Shown here piece after piece: positions 11,601 to 22,991 of a stretch of 64,000 bases of DNA (the stretch's first letter is position 1; every line of letters starts with the position of its first letter). Under the pieces are notes generated by a model. The model did no database searches, was not told the origin of the DNA, and saw only the letters and a program-made list of their open reading frames with translations. The stretch comes from Vicia villosa (taxonomy: Eukaryota > Streptophyta > Magnoliopsida > Fabales > Fabaceae): positions 496,001 through 560,000 of the forward strand of contig NW_026705407.1 of NCBI RefSeq assembly GCF_029867415.1, given 5' to 3'. The position numbers and the translations under genes were made by a program.

Positions 11601-12580
11601 CCACTGACAAATCCCCACCTACTCATCAAGACAAAAATTTGGAAGAAGATCATCCATTCTCAGGCAGCGACAATGTGAACCCCCAAACACATGACAGCGA
11701 AGATACTGCGTCGGAGCAAGATGCCATGGAAGAGACTTCTAAACCAGAAAAACAAGATCCTCAAGAGACTTCGACTCTTGATGCAAAAACCATTCCTAGG
11801 ACAACTTCGACGCTTGCCCCTGCGAAGCCTACTCCTTCAGAGCTGGAACAACTTAAGCAAACTGATCCTCTTAGTTTCCTAAAGGCTATCATGAATGCGA
11901 ATACTTCTTCGTCTTCGAAACTCGATGTTTCTCCAGCTGCAACTGCAGAATCTAGTGATAAAGAAGATATTCCTAGCCTCCTCCGACAAATAAAAGAGAG
12001 ATTCTTTGGGGTCAATCTTGTAGACGTCCTCAACCGGGAACCTATTAAGAGTCACAACTTAAATCAACTTCTAAAGAAGGTAGATTTGCTTCAAGTTTCC
12101 ACAGAAGTTTCAGAGGTAATTGTTCTGTTAGGCTCTCTACTCGAGCAACTCCAGGCAAACATTCTTCGAAAGCAAAATGTCGAAAAAGAGCTATCTGAGA
12201 CAATGACCTCTCATGACTCTTCATGGAACTCTGCTGTGGACGCAACGAAACAAGGTGAGGCCCTCAAGCTTAAACATTCAGAAAATCAGAAGGCCTTTGA
12301 TGATTATGAGAAGAACATCAACTCCTGGAAACAAGAGATAAAGGCACTCGAGGACAAGATAAAAGAAGCTGAACGTTGTCAGGCAGCCATACAAAAATCT
12401 AACCAACAAGATTTGCTCGAAGTGGTGCAGTCGGGAATTAAACATTTCGAGACTGCACAGAAATTAGTGCCAGAAATCGAAAGATTGAAGAAACAACGGG
12501 CACTAATTGAGCTTCGTATGTCTTCGTGGGAGACTCAATACTTGAAGATCAAAACGGATCTCCCTAAGGATTTTAACTAG
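8663..12580 (+). pseudogene. Antisense five-exon plant-mobile-domain (PMD) gene of P, one frameshift
   Basis: Gene opposite to gag-pol. Exons: 8663-10743, 10818-10930, 11007-11273, 11351-11420, 11502-12580. All four introns are GT-AG and the exon phases join correctly. Exon 1 holds a plant mobile domain (transposon-derived family, also called aminotransferase-like): [51 protein letters not shown], then a C-terminal half from MANQLHAGKKLNL (9501). The two halves are in different frames: compared with H, about 8 bp are missing near 9483, and the frame hits a stop at 9506-9508. Exons 2-3 are basic and Ser/Lys-rich (KKKQK, SRKGKR; possible nuclear signals). Exon 5 is acidic, then predicted coiled coil, to a stop at 12578-12580. 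Start chosen at MASSSNVL, downstream of the TATA-like site. Antisense ORFs are known in Tat-lineage elements; their role is not established. Confidence 0.8.
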
Positions 12581-13137
12581 ATGTTTTCAGTCCTGTTACT
12601 TGTTGCACCTTTGTTTTGTAATCGAAACTACTGTAGACTCATAATATTTGTATGCTTGACTCCCATTTATATCTATAATGTTTGCCAGCATTACTTTTAG
12701 TGAATCTAAACATTTCTGCCAAAACATATCTTTAGATTTCCTACAGTGCTTTTATTTAATGCAACGTGTAGAACCTGAACATCTTTCGCAGCATCCTTGC
12801 CTCTAGACTTGACGTTTCCCCTTCTCTAGCCATAATCATTATTAAACAGTGACGTCACTTTCTCCAAAACGTCGGTTTAAGACGTGCGTGCATCAGTTTC
12901 ATGATTACTTCTCAACTTCCAAGGGCGGGAAACGGCGGAAGCCATAACTTCTTTCTTTGGAAAACCAACCGCAGTCCAATCACTCATTAACAATTTAAAA
13001 CCACCCTTCAGTATTCCCAGTCTATATAAAGGGTCTAATATTGCCTTTATTTCTTCATTCATGCGCTTTCTCTCCAAACAAACCCAGAAAAAAGAAAACA
13101 CACAACCTCTTTCTCAAAACACCTTTCTTACCTTTCA
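12581..13137 (+). other. Spacer between the two antisense genes of P
   Basis: 3' flank of the PMD gene and promoter region of antisense gene 2. No ORF of note. It contains the TATA box at 13023. Confidence 0.6.
13023..13030 (+). promoter_or_regulatory. TATA box of antisense gene 2 in P
   Basis: TATATAAA followed by GGG, about 110 bp before the ATG at 13138; conserved in H (638-645, minus). Confidence 0.65.
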
Positions 13138-13689
13138 ATGGCTGAAACTCTCTCCTTTAACGACATCAAAGCCCTCATCAGAGGCGAGTTCAGACTCTCT
13201 GAGGATGAACTTGTTCGTCATTTTATCAATATCGAAAACCTCTTTGTTAACCAAGAACTGGACTTCTATTTTGAAGAAGTCTTGGAGGGTGCCATCTACC
13301 CCAACATGGTGGCAGAATTCTGGATGAATGCGTCTTTACGCATAGATCCTGAAGGTAGGACCACCATTGATTCTGAAATCCGACACGCTCGTCTCAGCAT
13401 CACTCCCACCACTATTGCCAACCTAATAAGATGCAATAACTCTGGTGCAACTTTTGATGACAACAGTTTCAGCATGACTACTCATCTCATGTTGAGAACT
13501 CTTATGGACAATGATCGCTTCAGTGCCAAAGTCATCAGGATCTGGCACCAGATGCTCGTGGGGAACTTCCAACCTCGGCGGATCGATGAAAACAACATCA
13601 TGGTTGAAGACTTGGAGTTTATCCTCTGTGGTCTTCGAGGGAGGAAAATTAACATTCCTTTAATGATCTTTAAAGGACTTGTTAAAGCT

Positions 13690-13694
13690 GTCTC
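13690..13694. repeat. TSD GTCTC of T, left copy
   Basis: GTCTC before T; the second copy is at 22535-22539. Confidence 0.95.
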
Positions 13695-16600
13695 TGTAAC
13701 ATCCCGATTTTTATTAATTATATTAGTAGTTATATATTATTTGGTGTTTTTAATAATTATTTGCTTAATTTAGTCATTTGTGATGTTTATTGAAATTTTT
13801 GAATTTTGGGACGATTTAGTCGGTATTAGTTCGGGATAGCGGATCAATATTTAATCGAAAATTTTAATATTTTTAGTATTAGAAATATTAATGAGTTAAT
13901 ATTTAGAGTTTTGGGAATTTTCCGAGTAATTAAGATTAGACCGGAAATATGAGACATTGAGTTATTAGAGAATTTTATTAGTATTTATTTTACTATATTA
14001 TTTTATATTATTTGATGTGTTAATTATTCATTTAATCATTTGATGTGTTAATTATTCATTTAATTATTTGGTGATATAATAATTAATTTAATTAATTGAC
14101 TATGTGTATATTTGTATTGGTTTAGTTTATTGAGCTAAATAGAGATATTAAGATATTATGACTATTGGGCCAATTTATTTGAAGTAGAAATAATTGGGTG
14201 AGTTATATTTTCTTAAGCCCATTTTATAAACCATAAGTTAGTAAAGGTTGAGGAGAGTAGACATTTTCATTTCATTTGTTCATTTTGAAAAGAATAGAAG
14301 GTGGAGGAGAAGAGCAAAAGGGGAAGAACAAGGAGAAGCTAGGGTTTGGAGGAGAAATTGAAGAGGTAAGGGGGAGAATCCCTATTATTATGGGCTAGTA
14401 TAATAGGGATATTGGGTAGATTAACATGTTTATGCTTGTTCTTAGCTGACCTCCATGAAAATGCTATTTTAATGTGTCGTAGTATACTGATTTATGTTAA
14501 TGGAATCTGGAAATTAAATTGATGCTATGTAGCTAATGCTGATCGACACCTATACTATTTCCGTTTTCATGTTATTCACGGTGCTGTAGTTAAATTCCAT
14601 TCGGCACTTGTATGATGACCGACAGTGTACCCCACTTGAGCCAAATGTTTCGTTTCATGTTATGCCAATGGGTCTTATTATTTTGGTCTTCTTTCTCATC
14701 ATGTGTTGTTTGTTTGTCTCGCTACTGTTCATATATAGTGTTCTGTTTCTAATGTTCCCTACTGTTATTAGAAGGACATATATAATGGCATATACAAATA
14801 GAAATGAACCATGAAAATGATATATATATATACACTAGACATAGTAGAATAAAGAATCTTGGCACCTTATATAATTAAATATTAGAATACTAGAATTTAG
14901 AAATGTAATAGAAATATAATAGATTATGAAAGGAAATAAATAGAACAGTAGGGTAGGATTAATAAATGCAAAACAGTCCCGTTTGATCGAAATAACCGAA
15001 TTAAACGGTATAATTAGTTGTCCGGAATTTAATGAAAATTTACGTGGTAGCTAAGTTTAACTAGTAAATTAACATGGTGGTGTTATTTTGTTGAGAATGT
15101 GATATTTACGAACCGGCCGAAAATAATGTAGATTTAAATATCTTTTATATTAAATATTAGTTTTTAGAATAGAAAATGAATTAGAAACTTGAAACTAATA
15201 AAGTGTATTTATTAATTAGTTGATTTAATTAATAGTTAAATTAATTGCAATGAGTTTAATTGATTGGAATATACTTAAAGTTGGATTAGTTATTCGGTTT
15301 GTCGGTAAATTACGGTATTTTGAGGATTCGTCCGTAATTGCATTGTGGATTTAATATGTTTATATTGAAAATGATATATGCATGTGCAAATGATATTGTT
15401 TCGAAGTTGATTCTCTGTGGTTAGTTGGTTAGTATTAAATTAATGATTAATTGCTTGATGTTGAAAGTGTGTGTTCATGTATAATTGGCAAAATGAGAAT
15501 TAACATGAGATAGTGTAGTTACTAGTGTTAATTGGAATTGTGTGTTGACAATAATGTGTGATTAATGCTTGTGATGAGAATGTTGTGTACAATATTGTGG
15601 ATAATTCATTGAGTGAATTATTGTGATATGCTAAATATTAAGATGGTAGAGATGATCTTAATTGCATATGTTGATTTACATTGTACATACATTCATATCA
15701 TGGATGCCTTGAAACAAAGGTGGTTTGCTTTGAAACATAAGCGAGGCTTAGATTCTAAAGTGAATCGGAAGCGGTAAACTATATGTTTACGTTTGGTGGG
15801 CTTTGGTCTTGTCCGGATCGGAAGCGTGGCTTGGATTCTAGATATTGAATCGGAAAGCGGTGAAACATTGGGTTCACATTGGTACCACATGCATAGTGTC
15901 ACATACCTTGCATCAAGTCACATTAGAGTTATGTGATAGTTGATTATGTACATTGATGGTGTTGTGACATGTGTGTGAGATTGATAATTGAAATAAGTGA
16001 TGTGTGAATATATGTTTGGCTAAATACGTGTTTATGTGACTATTATAGATGTGTACATGATTGAGAATATAATATTGGCATTGAATTGATATTTCCCTTG
16101 TACGCATTATTTACTTGTTAACTTGTGAATTATATATTGTCTTACTATTATTTATATAACTATGTTTGATGTGATCAATTTCTGGTATTATTAATTAACC
16201 ATTGTATTCCGTTATACTTTCTTCATAATGATTCGTATTCTCACCCTTCTGTTTTAATGTTGCCCTCGTTTGGCGACATGCAGGTTTTGACGATTAGTAG
16301 CTGGCGTGTGATCTAGTCGGAGTTTCGTCCGAGTTGCTTGGTAATTAAGTAGCGAGTCAATGCTCTGGTCATGTAACACTGGGTAGCTTAGATGTCGAAC
16401 TCATGTTCTATTTGCTTATGTATTTTGTTATAACTTGTGAACCTGTTTAATTGGTTACTTGTTGTTGAGAGGCTTTAGGCCAAATATTATGATCATGGTA
16501 TGGGACATGTATCATTTGTATAAAACACATGAGTATTACTTTCCGCTGTTAATGCATATTCTAGATGAATTATGATTATATGTCAGGTGTTATTTGAAAT

Positions 16601-16760
16601 GACCAGGTGTATTGTATTTTATGGATAAATGCTGACGGTTTTTAAAGCTTTTATTTTTTTTAGTTTTTTGAAACGTCGATGTGACGCCCTTTTGAGTTAT
16701 ATGCATGCTTATTCTCTGATTAGATGTTTATTATTTTATGGGGTAAAAAGGGGTGTTACA
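13695..16760 (+). repeat. 5' LTR of T (3,066 bp)
   Basis: TGTAACATCCC to GGGGTGTTACA. AT-rich, no supported genes; the small frames within are repeated identically in the 3' LTR and have no recognisable product. Confidence 0.95.
15746..15877 (+). repeat. Duplicated double-hairpin module in T LTR
   Basis: Two units about 84 bp apart. Each has a GCTT/AAGC-GATTC/GAATC stem (15746-15772 and 15829-15858) followed by a second inverted repeat: GTAAAC...GTTTAC (15774-15790), then GTGAA...TTCAC (15860-15877). The second stem differs between units but remains self-complementary. The 3' LTR copy is 5,774 bp downstream. Confidence 0.6.
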
Positions 16761-16764
16761 TTAG

Positions 16765-16782
16765 TGGTATCAGAGCATGGTC
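16765..16782 (+). other. Primer binding site of T (tRNA-Met type)
   Basis: TGGTATCAGAGCATGGTC starts 4 nt after the 5' LTR. TGGTATCAGAGC is the common initiator-Met primer site of plant LTR elements. Confidence 0.85.
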
Positions 16783-16886
16783 GACCAGTTGGTCAAGGTT
16801 ATTAATGTCTTTTATCCTGTTGTATTTGATTCGTGTATCTGACACGATCGATACTGTTTTGTCTAGTTGTTTGGTTGTTTAGGACG

Positions 16887-17600
16887 ATGGCTGCAGGAAG
16901 GAATGGTAACATTAATGTTGAGGCAATCATGAGGTGGACTGGTGCGATTGGACAAGCGTCGCAAGAGAATGTCGATTATGAAGGAAAGGATGAGTTCCGT
17001 GCTTTTGGAGACTTTTAAAGGTGCAACCCGCCGATCTTTGAAGGAGGGTATGGACCGGACAAAGCGCGTGCATTGATGAGAGAGATTGAGAAGATCTTTC
17101 AAGTCGTGAGTTGTACTGATGTACAGAGGGTACAATTTGGTACTCACGTGCTGACAAAAGAAGTTGACGTTTGGTGGAGTAATACTGTGCGGAGATTTGA
17201 AAGAGAAGGTATTGAAGTTACTTGGACTCTTTTCCGTGATGCATTTTTGGGAAACTATTTTCCAGAAGATGTGCGTGGAAAGAAAGAAGTGAGGTTTCTA
17301 CAGTTGAAACGAGGAAGAGAACAGTTCCGTGAGAAATCGTATGATGACATGACAGAACAATCTGGTCTTGGTAAGAAGCCAAGTGGGGGAGGAGCTTCTA
17401 CTCCGATTAAGTGCTACAGGTGTGGCGAGACGGGTCACAAAATTGTTGATTGTGGAGTTGGTCCGAGTAGGATTTGCTACAGTTGTGGCGAGCAAGGACA
17501 CAATTGTGCCATGTGCGATAAGCCAATGAAGGATCAAGCGAAAGGAAAAGTGTTTGCGTTGTCTGATGCTGAGACTACTTCTAAGGATAAGTTAATATGA
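16887..17600 (+). pseudogene. gag of T, with internal stop and deletion
   Basis: Starts MAAGRNGN. The same frame is broken by one TAA at 17016-17018, then continues (NPPIFEGGYGPDKARALMREIEKIF) through the capsid-like region. About 90 codons usual before the nucleocapsid appear to be missing after FLQLKRG. Two intact CCHC knuckles follow: CYRCGETGHKIVDC (17412-17453) and CYSCGEQGHNCAMC (17478-17519). The knuckles define it as Ty3/gypsy gag. Not functional as read. Confidence 0.85.
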
Positions 17601-19450
17601 GGTACGTGCTTTATTATTGATAATGGTGCAACGCATACTTCATTCTTTGGATTGTGCTATAAGATTGGATCTTGTTTTATCTGTTATGCATTAAAGTATA
17701 GTTATAGATACAACTGGTGTGGCTTTATTTCTACTCCTTTTGCGTGTTTGAATTATCCGTTGAGCATCTTTGGTAGAGATTTTGATAATTGATGTAATTT
17801 GTTTCTCGTTAGACCAAGTTGATGAAATTAGGTATGAACTGTTTGGAGTTGAATCAAGTAATTGTAACTGTAAGAGAGATTGTGGATCTCGGTGTTGTAA
17901 GTGATTTCGAGTGCAATTTCTGAAGGAACACTATTATATTTTAGTAACGGTGGTTTATGTTTCATTATGGTTGTCGGCTGTCTATTGACAAATTGAGGAC
18001 TTGATCACCCTTAATCTATTGTTGATAGGAGATGACATCGTATTGAACGAGATAGACGTGTCTTACTAACTTGGTAGCGTGTAAAGCGACTAAGGAGAAG
18101 TTGAAGAGTATATTTGAGGATTATTTAAGGAGAGGTTCATTGTCTGAGTGTATGGTCGTAGAGTTACCCTGTTTGTCGAGTAAGAAGAAAGAATGTTCTA
18201 TGGGGTAATGTTTCTTGAGGATATTTGATTCTAAGAGCGACGATGATCATGTTGAACATTTAAGGATTGTGTTATCGGTGCTGAAAGAGAAGAAGGTTAT
18301 GTAAAGCTTTCTGAATGTGAGTTTTAGTTGGAAGGAGTGAATTTCCTTGGATATGGGATTTCGAGTTGAGGTGTGTTGATGTAGATATCGATAGTGGTAG
18401 CTTATGCTTCAAGGTAACTTAAAATTCATAAGAGGAATTATTCGATGTATGTATTGAAGTTATTTGCCGCTGTGTTTGTTTTGGAATGTAAGAGGCATTG
18501 CTTGTTTGGATCAAGGTTGATGTGTTGAGTGATCACAAGAGTTGAATATGAGGTAAACAAGAAGAGTAGAATTTCGAAGGATTTTAATCTTCGGTTTGAA
18601 TTACCATCCTGGAAAAGTGAAGGTTGTAGCCGATGCATTGAATGGGAAATAATTTTAAAGTTAGGTCGAGGATTCAAGAATTGGAAATCGTTGGAACGAT
18701 TTAGAGAGTTGAGTTTAGTTGGGAAGCGACGCCTTCGTGTGTTAAGTTGGTATGTTGAAGCCTACTTGTGATATTTTTGACAAGATTAGAGAAGGTTAGA
18801 AATCGGATTTCGCAATTAGTTGACAAAATGACATTCATGAAGCAAGGAAAAAGGTAATAACTTTCGGATTGATGAGAATAGTGTCATGAGGAGTCATGAT
18901 CGAGTTTGTATTCCCGGTGTTTCAGATTTGAGAAAGAGAATTTTTGGATGAAGGGCATCGTAATGGTTTGAGTATACGTCATAATGCTACTAAAATGTAT
19001 CAAGATTTGAGAAAAATGTTTAGTGATAAAGTATGAAGAGGTATATAGCGGAATTGTGTATTTGAGTTGGACTTGTCAGAAACCGTTTAGTTGGTGCAAC
19101 AATTATCCTATTCGAGTGGAAGTGAGATAGTATCTCTATGAATTTTGTTTTGGGTTGCTGAGAACATCGAGTAATTATGAAGTGATTTGGGTCATTGTAG
19201 ATAGGTTGATGAGATGTGCTTATTTTATTCCAGTGAGGATGAATTATCGGATGGAGAGACTTGCTAAGTTGACATCGAGAGAACGGTGGGTTTGCATGGT
19301 ATTCCATTCGAGTATTGGAGTGGCATCCTTGGAAGCATGTATGGTTGAAGATGTCGAATGTTTTGTATTGGTATGAATCGGGAGAGAGTAAGTGTGATTT
19401 CGGTGTCGAAATGATTGTGTCGAATGAATTTTCGAGGACGAAAATCTTCT
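17601..19450 (+). pseudogene. Degenerate protease-RT-RNase H-integrase remnants of T
   Basis: Only islands remain, in changing frames. A protease-like CFIIDNGATHTSF lies near 17610, with Asn in the usual D-T/S-G position. An RT C-terminal piece (DDDHVEHLRIVLSVLKEKK) lies near 18240-18300. An RNase H stretch (YVLKLFAAVFVLECKRH, then a LRFELPSW-type piece) lies near 18440-18620. An integrase core fragment (WVIVDRLMRCAYFIPVRMNYRMERLAKL) lies near 19185-19270. The RT catalytic core is absent. At most half the length of a full pol is present. Confidence 0.8.
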
Positions 19451-19464
19451 AAGTGGGGGAGAGT
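19451..19464 (+). other. Polypurine tract of T
   Basis: AAGTGGGGGAGAGT directly before the 3' LTR. Confidence 0.85.
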
Positions 19465-22400
19465 TGTAACATCCCGATTTTTATTAATTATATTAGTAGT
19501 TATATATTATTTGGTGTTTTTAATAATTATTTGCTTAATTTAGTCATTTGTGATGTTTATTGAAATTTTTGAATTTTGGGACGATTTAGTCGGTATTAGT
19601 TCGGGATAGCGGATCAATATTTAATCGAAAATTTTAATATTTTTAGTATTAGAAATATTAATGAGTTAATATTTAGAGTTTTGGGAATTTTCCGAGTAAT
19701 TAAGATTAGACCGGAAATATGAGACATTGAGTTATTAGAGAATTTTATTAGTATTTATTTTACTATATTATTTTATATTATTTGATGTGTTAATTATTCA
19801 TTTAATCATTTGATGTGTTAATTATTCATTTAATTATTTGGTGATATAATAATTAATTTAATTAATTGACTATGTGTATATTTGTATTGGTTTAGTTTAT
19901 TGAGCTAAATAGAGATATTAAGATATTATGACTATTGGGCCAATTTATTTGAAGTAGAAATAATTGGGTGAGTTATATTTTCTTAAGCCCATTTTATAAA
20001 CCATAAGTTAGTAAAGGTTGAGGAGAGTAGACATTTTCATTTCATTTGTTCATTTTGAAAAGAATAGAAGGTGGAGGAGAAGAGCAAAAGGGGAAGAACA
20101 AGGAGAAGCTAGGGTTTGGAGGAGAAATTGAAGAGGTAAGGGGGAGAATCCCTATTATTATGGGCTAGTATAATAGGGATATTGGGTAGATTAACATGTT
20201 TATGCTTGTTCTTAGCTGACCTCCATGAAAATGCTATTTTAATGTGTCGTAGTATACTGATTTATGTTAATGGAATCTGGAAATTAAATTGATGCTATGT
20301 AGCTAATGCTGATCGACACCTATACTATTTCCGTTTTCATGTTATTCACGGTGCTGTAGTTAAATTCCATTCGGCACTTGTATGATGACCGACAGTGTAC
20401 CCCACTTGAGCCAAATGTTTCGTTTCATGTTATGCCAATGGGTCTTATTATTTTGGTCTTCTTTCTCATCATGTGTTGTTTGTTTGTCTCGCTACTGTTC
20501 ATATATAGTGTTCTGTTTCTAATGTTCCCTACTGTTATTAGAAGGACATATATAATGGCATATACAAATAGAAATGAACCATGAAAATGATATATATATA
20601 TATATACACTAGACATAGTAGAATAAAGAATCTTGGCACCTTATATAATTAAATATTAGAATACTAGAATTTAGAAATGTAATAGAAATATAATAGATTA
20701 TGAAAGGAAATAAATAGAACAGTAGGGTAGGATTAATAAATGCAAAACAGTCCCGTTTGATCGAAATAACCGAATTAAACGGTATAATTAGTTGTCCGGA
20801 ATTTAATGAAAATTTACGTGGTAGCTAAGTTTAACTAGTAAATTAACATGGTGGTGTTATTTTGTTGAGAATGTGATATTTACGAACCGGCCGAAAATAA
20901 TGTAGATTTAAATATCTTTTATATTAAATATTAGTTTTTAGAATAGAAAATGAATTAGAAACTTGAAACTAATAAAGTGTATTTATTAATTAGTTGATTT
21001 AATTAATAGTTAAATTAATTGCAATGAGTTTAATTGATTGGAATATACTTAAAGTTGGATTAGTTATTCGGTTTGTCGGTAAATTACGGTATTTTGAGGA
21101 TTCGTCCGTAATTGCATTGTGGATTTAATATGTTTATATTGAAAATGATATATGCATGTGCAAATGATATTGTTTCGAAGTTGATTCTCTGTGGTTAGTT
21201 GGTTAGTATTAAATTAATGATTAATTGCTTGATGTTGAAAGTGTGTGTTCATGTATAATTGGCAAAATGAGAATTAACATGAGATAGTGTAGTTACTAGT
21301 GTTAATTGGAATTGTGTGTTGACAATAATGTGTGATTAATGCTTGTGATGAGAATGTTGTGTACAATATTGTGGATAATTCATTGAGTGAATTATTGTGA
21401 TATGCTAAATATTAAGATGGTAGAGATGATCTTAATTGCATATGTTGATTTACATTGTACATACATTCATATCATGGATGCCTTGAAACAAAGGTGGTTT
21501 GCTTTGAAACATAAGCGAGGCTTAGATTCTAAAGTGAATCGGAAGCGGTAAACTATATGTTTACGTTTGGTGGGCTTTGGTCTTGTCCGGATCGGAAGCG
21601 TGGCTTGGATTCTAGATATTGAATCGGAAAGCGGTGAAACATTGGGTTCACATTGGTACCACATGCATAGTGTCACATACCTTGCATCAAGTCACATTAG
21701 AGTTATGTGATAGTTGATTATGTACATTGATGGTGTTGTGACATGTGTGTGAGATTGATAATTGAAATAAGTGATGTGTGAATATATGTTTGGCTAAATA
21801 CGTGTTTATGTGACTATTATAGATGTGTACATGATTGAGAATATAATATTGGCATTGAATTGATATTTCCCTTGTACGCATTATTTACTTGTTAACTTGT
21901 GAATTATATATTGTCTTACTATTATTTATATAACTATGTTTGATGTGATCAATTTCTGGTATTATTAATTAACCATTGTATTCCGTTATACTTTCTTCAT
22001 AATGATTCGTATTCTCACCCTTCTGTTTTAATGTTGCCCTCGTTTGGCGACATGCAGGTTTTGACGATTAGTAGCTGGCGTGTGATCTAGTCGGAGTTTC
22101 GTCCGAGTTGCTTGGTAATTAAGTAGCGAGTCAATGCTCTGGTCATGTAACACTGGGTAGCTTAGATGTCGAACTCATGTTCTATTTGCTTATGTATTTT
22201 GTTATAACTTGTGAACCTGTTTAATTGGTTACTTGTTGTTGAGAGGCTTTAGGCCAAATATTATGATCATGGTATGGGACATGTATCATTTGTATAAAAC
22301 ACATGAGTATTACTTTCCGCTGTTAATGCATATTCTAGATGAATTATGATTATATGTCAGGTGTTATTTGAAATGACCAGGTGTATTGTATTTTATGGAT

Positions 22401-22534
22401 AAATGCTGACGGTTTTTAAAGCTTTTATTTTTTTTAGTTTTTTGAAACGTCGATGTGACGCCCTTTTGAGTTATATGCATGCTTATTCTCTGATTAGATG
22501 TTTATTATTTTATGGGGTAAAAAGGGGTGTTACA
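19465..22534 (+). repeat. 3' LTR of T (3,070 bp)
   Basis: Identical by eye to 13695-16760 except for 4 extra bases in a (TA)n run near 20590. Confidence 0.95.
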
Positions 22535-22539
22535 GTCTC
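22535..22539. repeat. TSD GTCTC of T, right copy
   Basis: Duplicate of 13690-13694; antisense gene 2 of P resumes here. Confidence 0.95.
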
Positions 22540-22717
22540 TATCGGTGTTGACCGTCGAGGGAGTGTGACTTGTCTTCCCTACGGGAGACTCCTCAGTTAC
22601 ATTTTCCTGAAGAAAGGTGTAGTGAGGCGGATGCGTGATTCTGGAGCCAGGGATATGTTCGAAGCTGAACCTTCGCCTGTGCTGTCCTTGGAAGGCTTGG
22701 ACCAAAGGATCAAGTAG

Positions 22718-22991
22718 CTAGTTTTTTCCTTAGTTTTTTTTTTTTATTTTTTTATTTATATGCCTTCTTTTTTTTCTTCTTCTTTTTTTTTGTAATCTTG
22801 GATCCTGTTCTTTGGATCCTTTGTAATGCATGTACTTCTATGCTTTTAGATGAAAAATATTTTTGGTGTCTCCTTAGACTCTTTTCCTTCCATTTAAAAT
22901 TTCTTCTGATTGCAAAGCCATTTTGATCAATGTGGCGTATATGTTTTGGCACATGCCTGACCATTTTGGCTTTTCGTAGTACCCTGCGTAT
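22718..22991. other. Convergent 3' spacer between antisense gene 2 and pol of P
   Basis: T-rich on the plus strand (long T runs 22730-22790). The two opposing transcription units end here. No ORF. Confidence 0.6.

Larger units (their letters stand above)
13695..22534 (+). mobile_element. Tekay/Del-like chromovirus-type element T (non-autonomous)
   Basis: 8,840-bp plus-oriented element: 5' LTR 13695-16760, PBS, a 2.7-kb internal region, polypurine tract, 3' LTR 19465-22534, TSD GTCTC. LTR ends are TGTAACATCCC...GGGGTGTTACA. The tRNA-Met-type PBS and gag/RT/RNase H/integrase remnants place it near the Tekay/Del group of Ty3/gypsy. The LTRs differ, as far as I can see, only by two TA units in one microsatellite. 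The insertion is therefore very young although its internal genes are ruined, so its enzymes must have come from another copy. Confidence 0.93.
13138..22717 (+). pseudogene. Antisense gene 2 of P, split by element T
   Basis: The reading frame runs 13138-13694, is interrupted by T, and resumes after the duplicated GTCTC (22535-22539) to a stop at 22715-22717. Without T it would be a single exon of roughly 245 codons. Features: N-terminal MAETLSFNDIK; FWMNASLRIDPEGR near residue 62; RIWHQMLVGNFQPRR near 137; GLRGRKINIPLMIFKGL near 170; a basic C-terminal part (FLKKGVVRRMRDSG). It resembles proteins annotated in plants as putative transposon proteins; no catalytic residues are recognised. It is otherwise open, so T is the only lesion seen. 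The start is supported by the TATA box and by alignment with H. Confidence 0.75.

Noticed and set aside
8663..12580. PMD gene as an ordinary host gene
   Set aside because: It lies between LTR and pol of P, and a homologous copy with the same introns sits at the same place in element H.
14608..15902. Small frames in the T LTR (for example 14608-14814 and 15693-15902), repeated exactly at 20378-20584 and 21467-21676
   Set aside because: Identity follows from the two LTRs being the same sequence; no family resemblance or coding sign.
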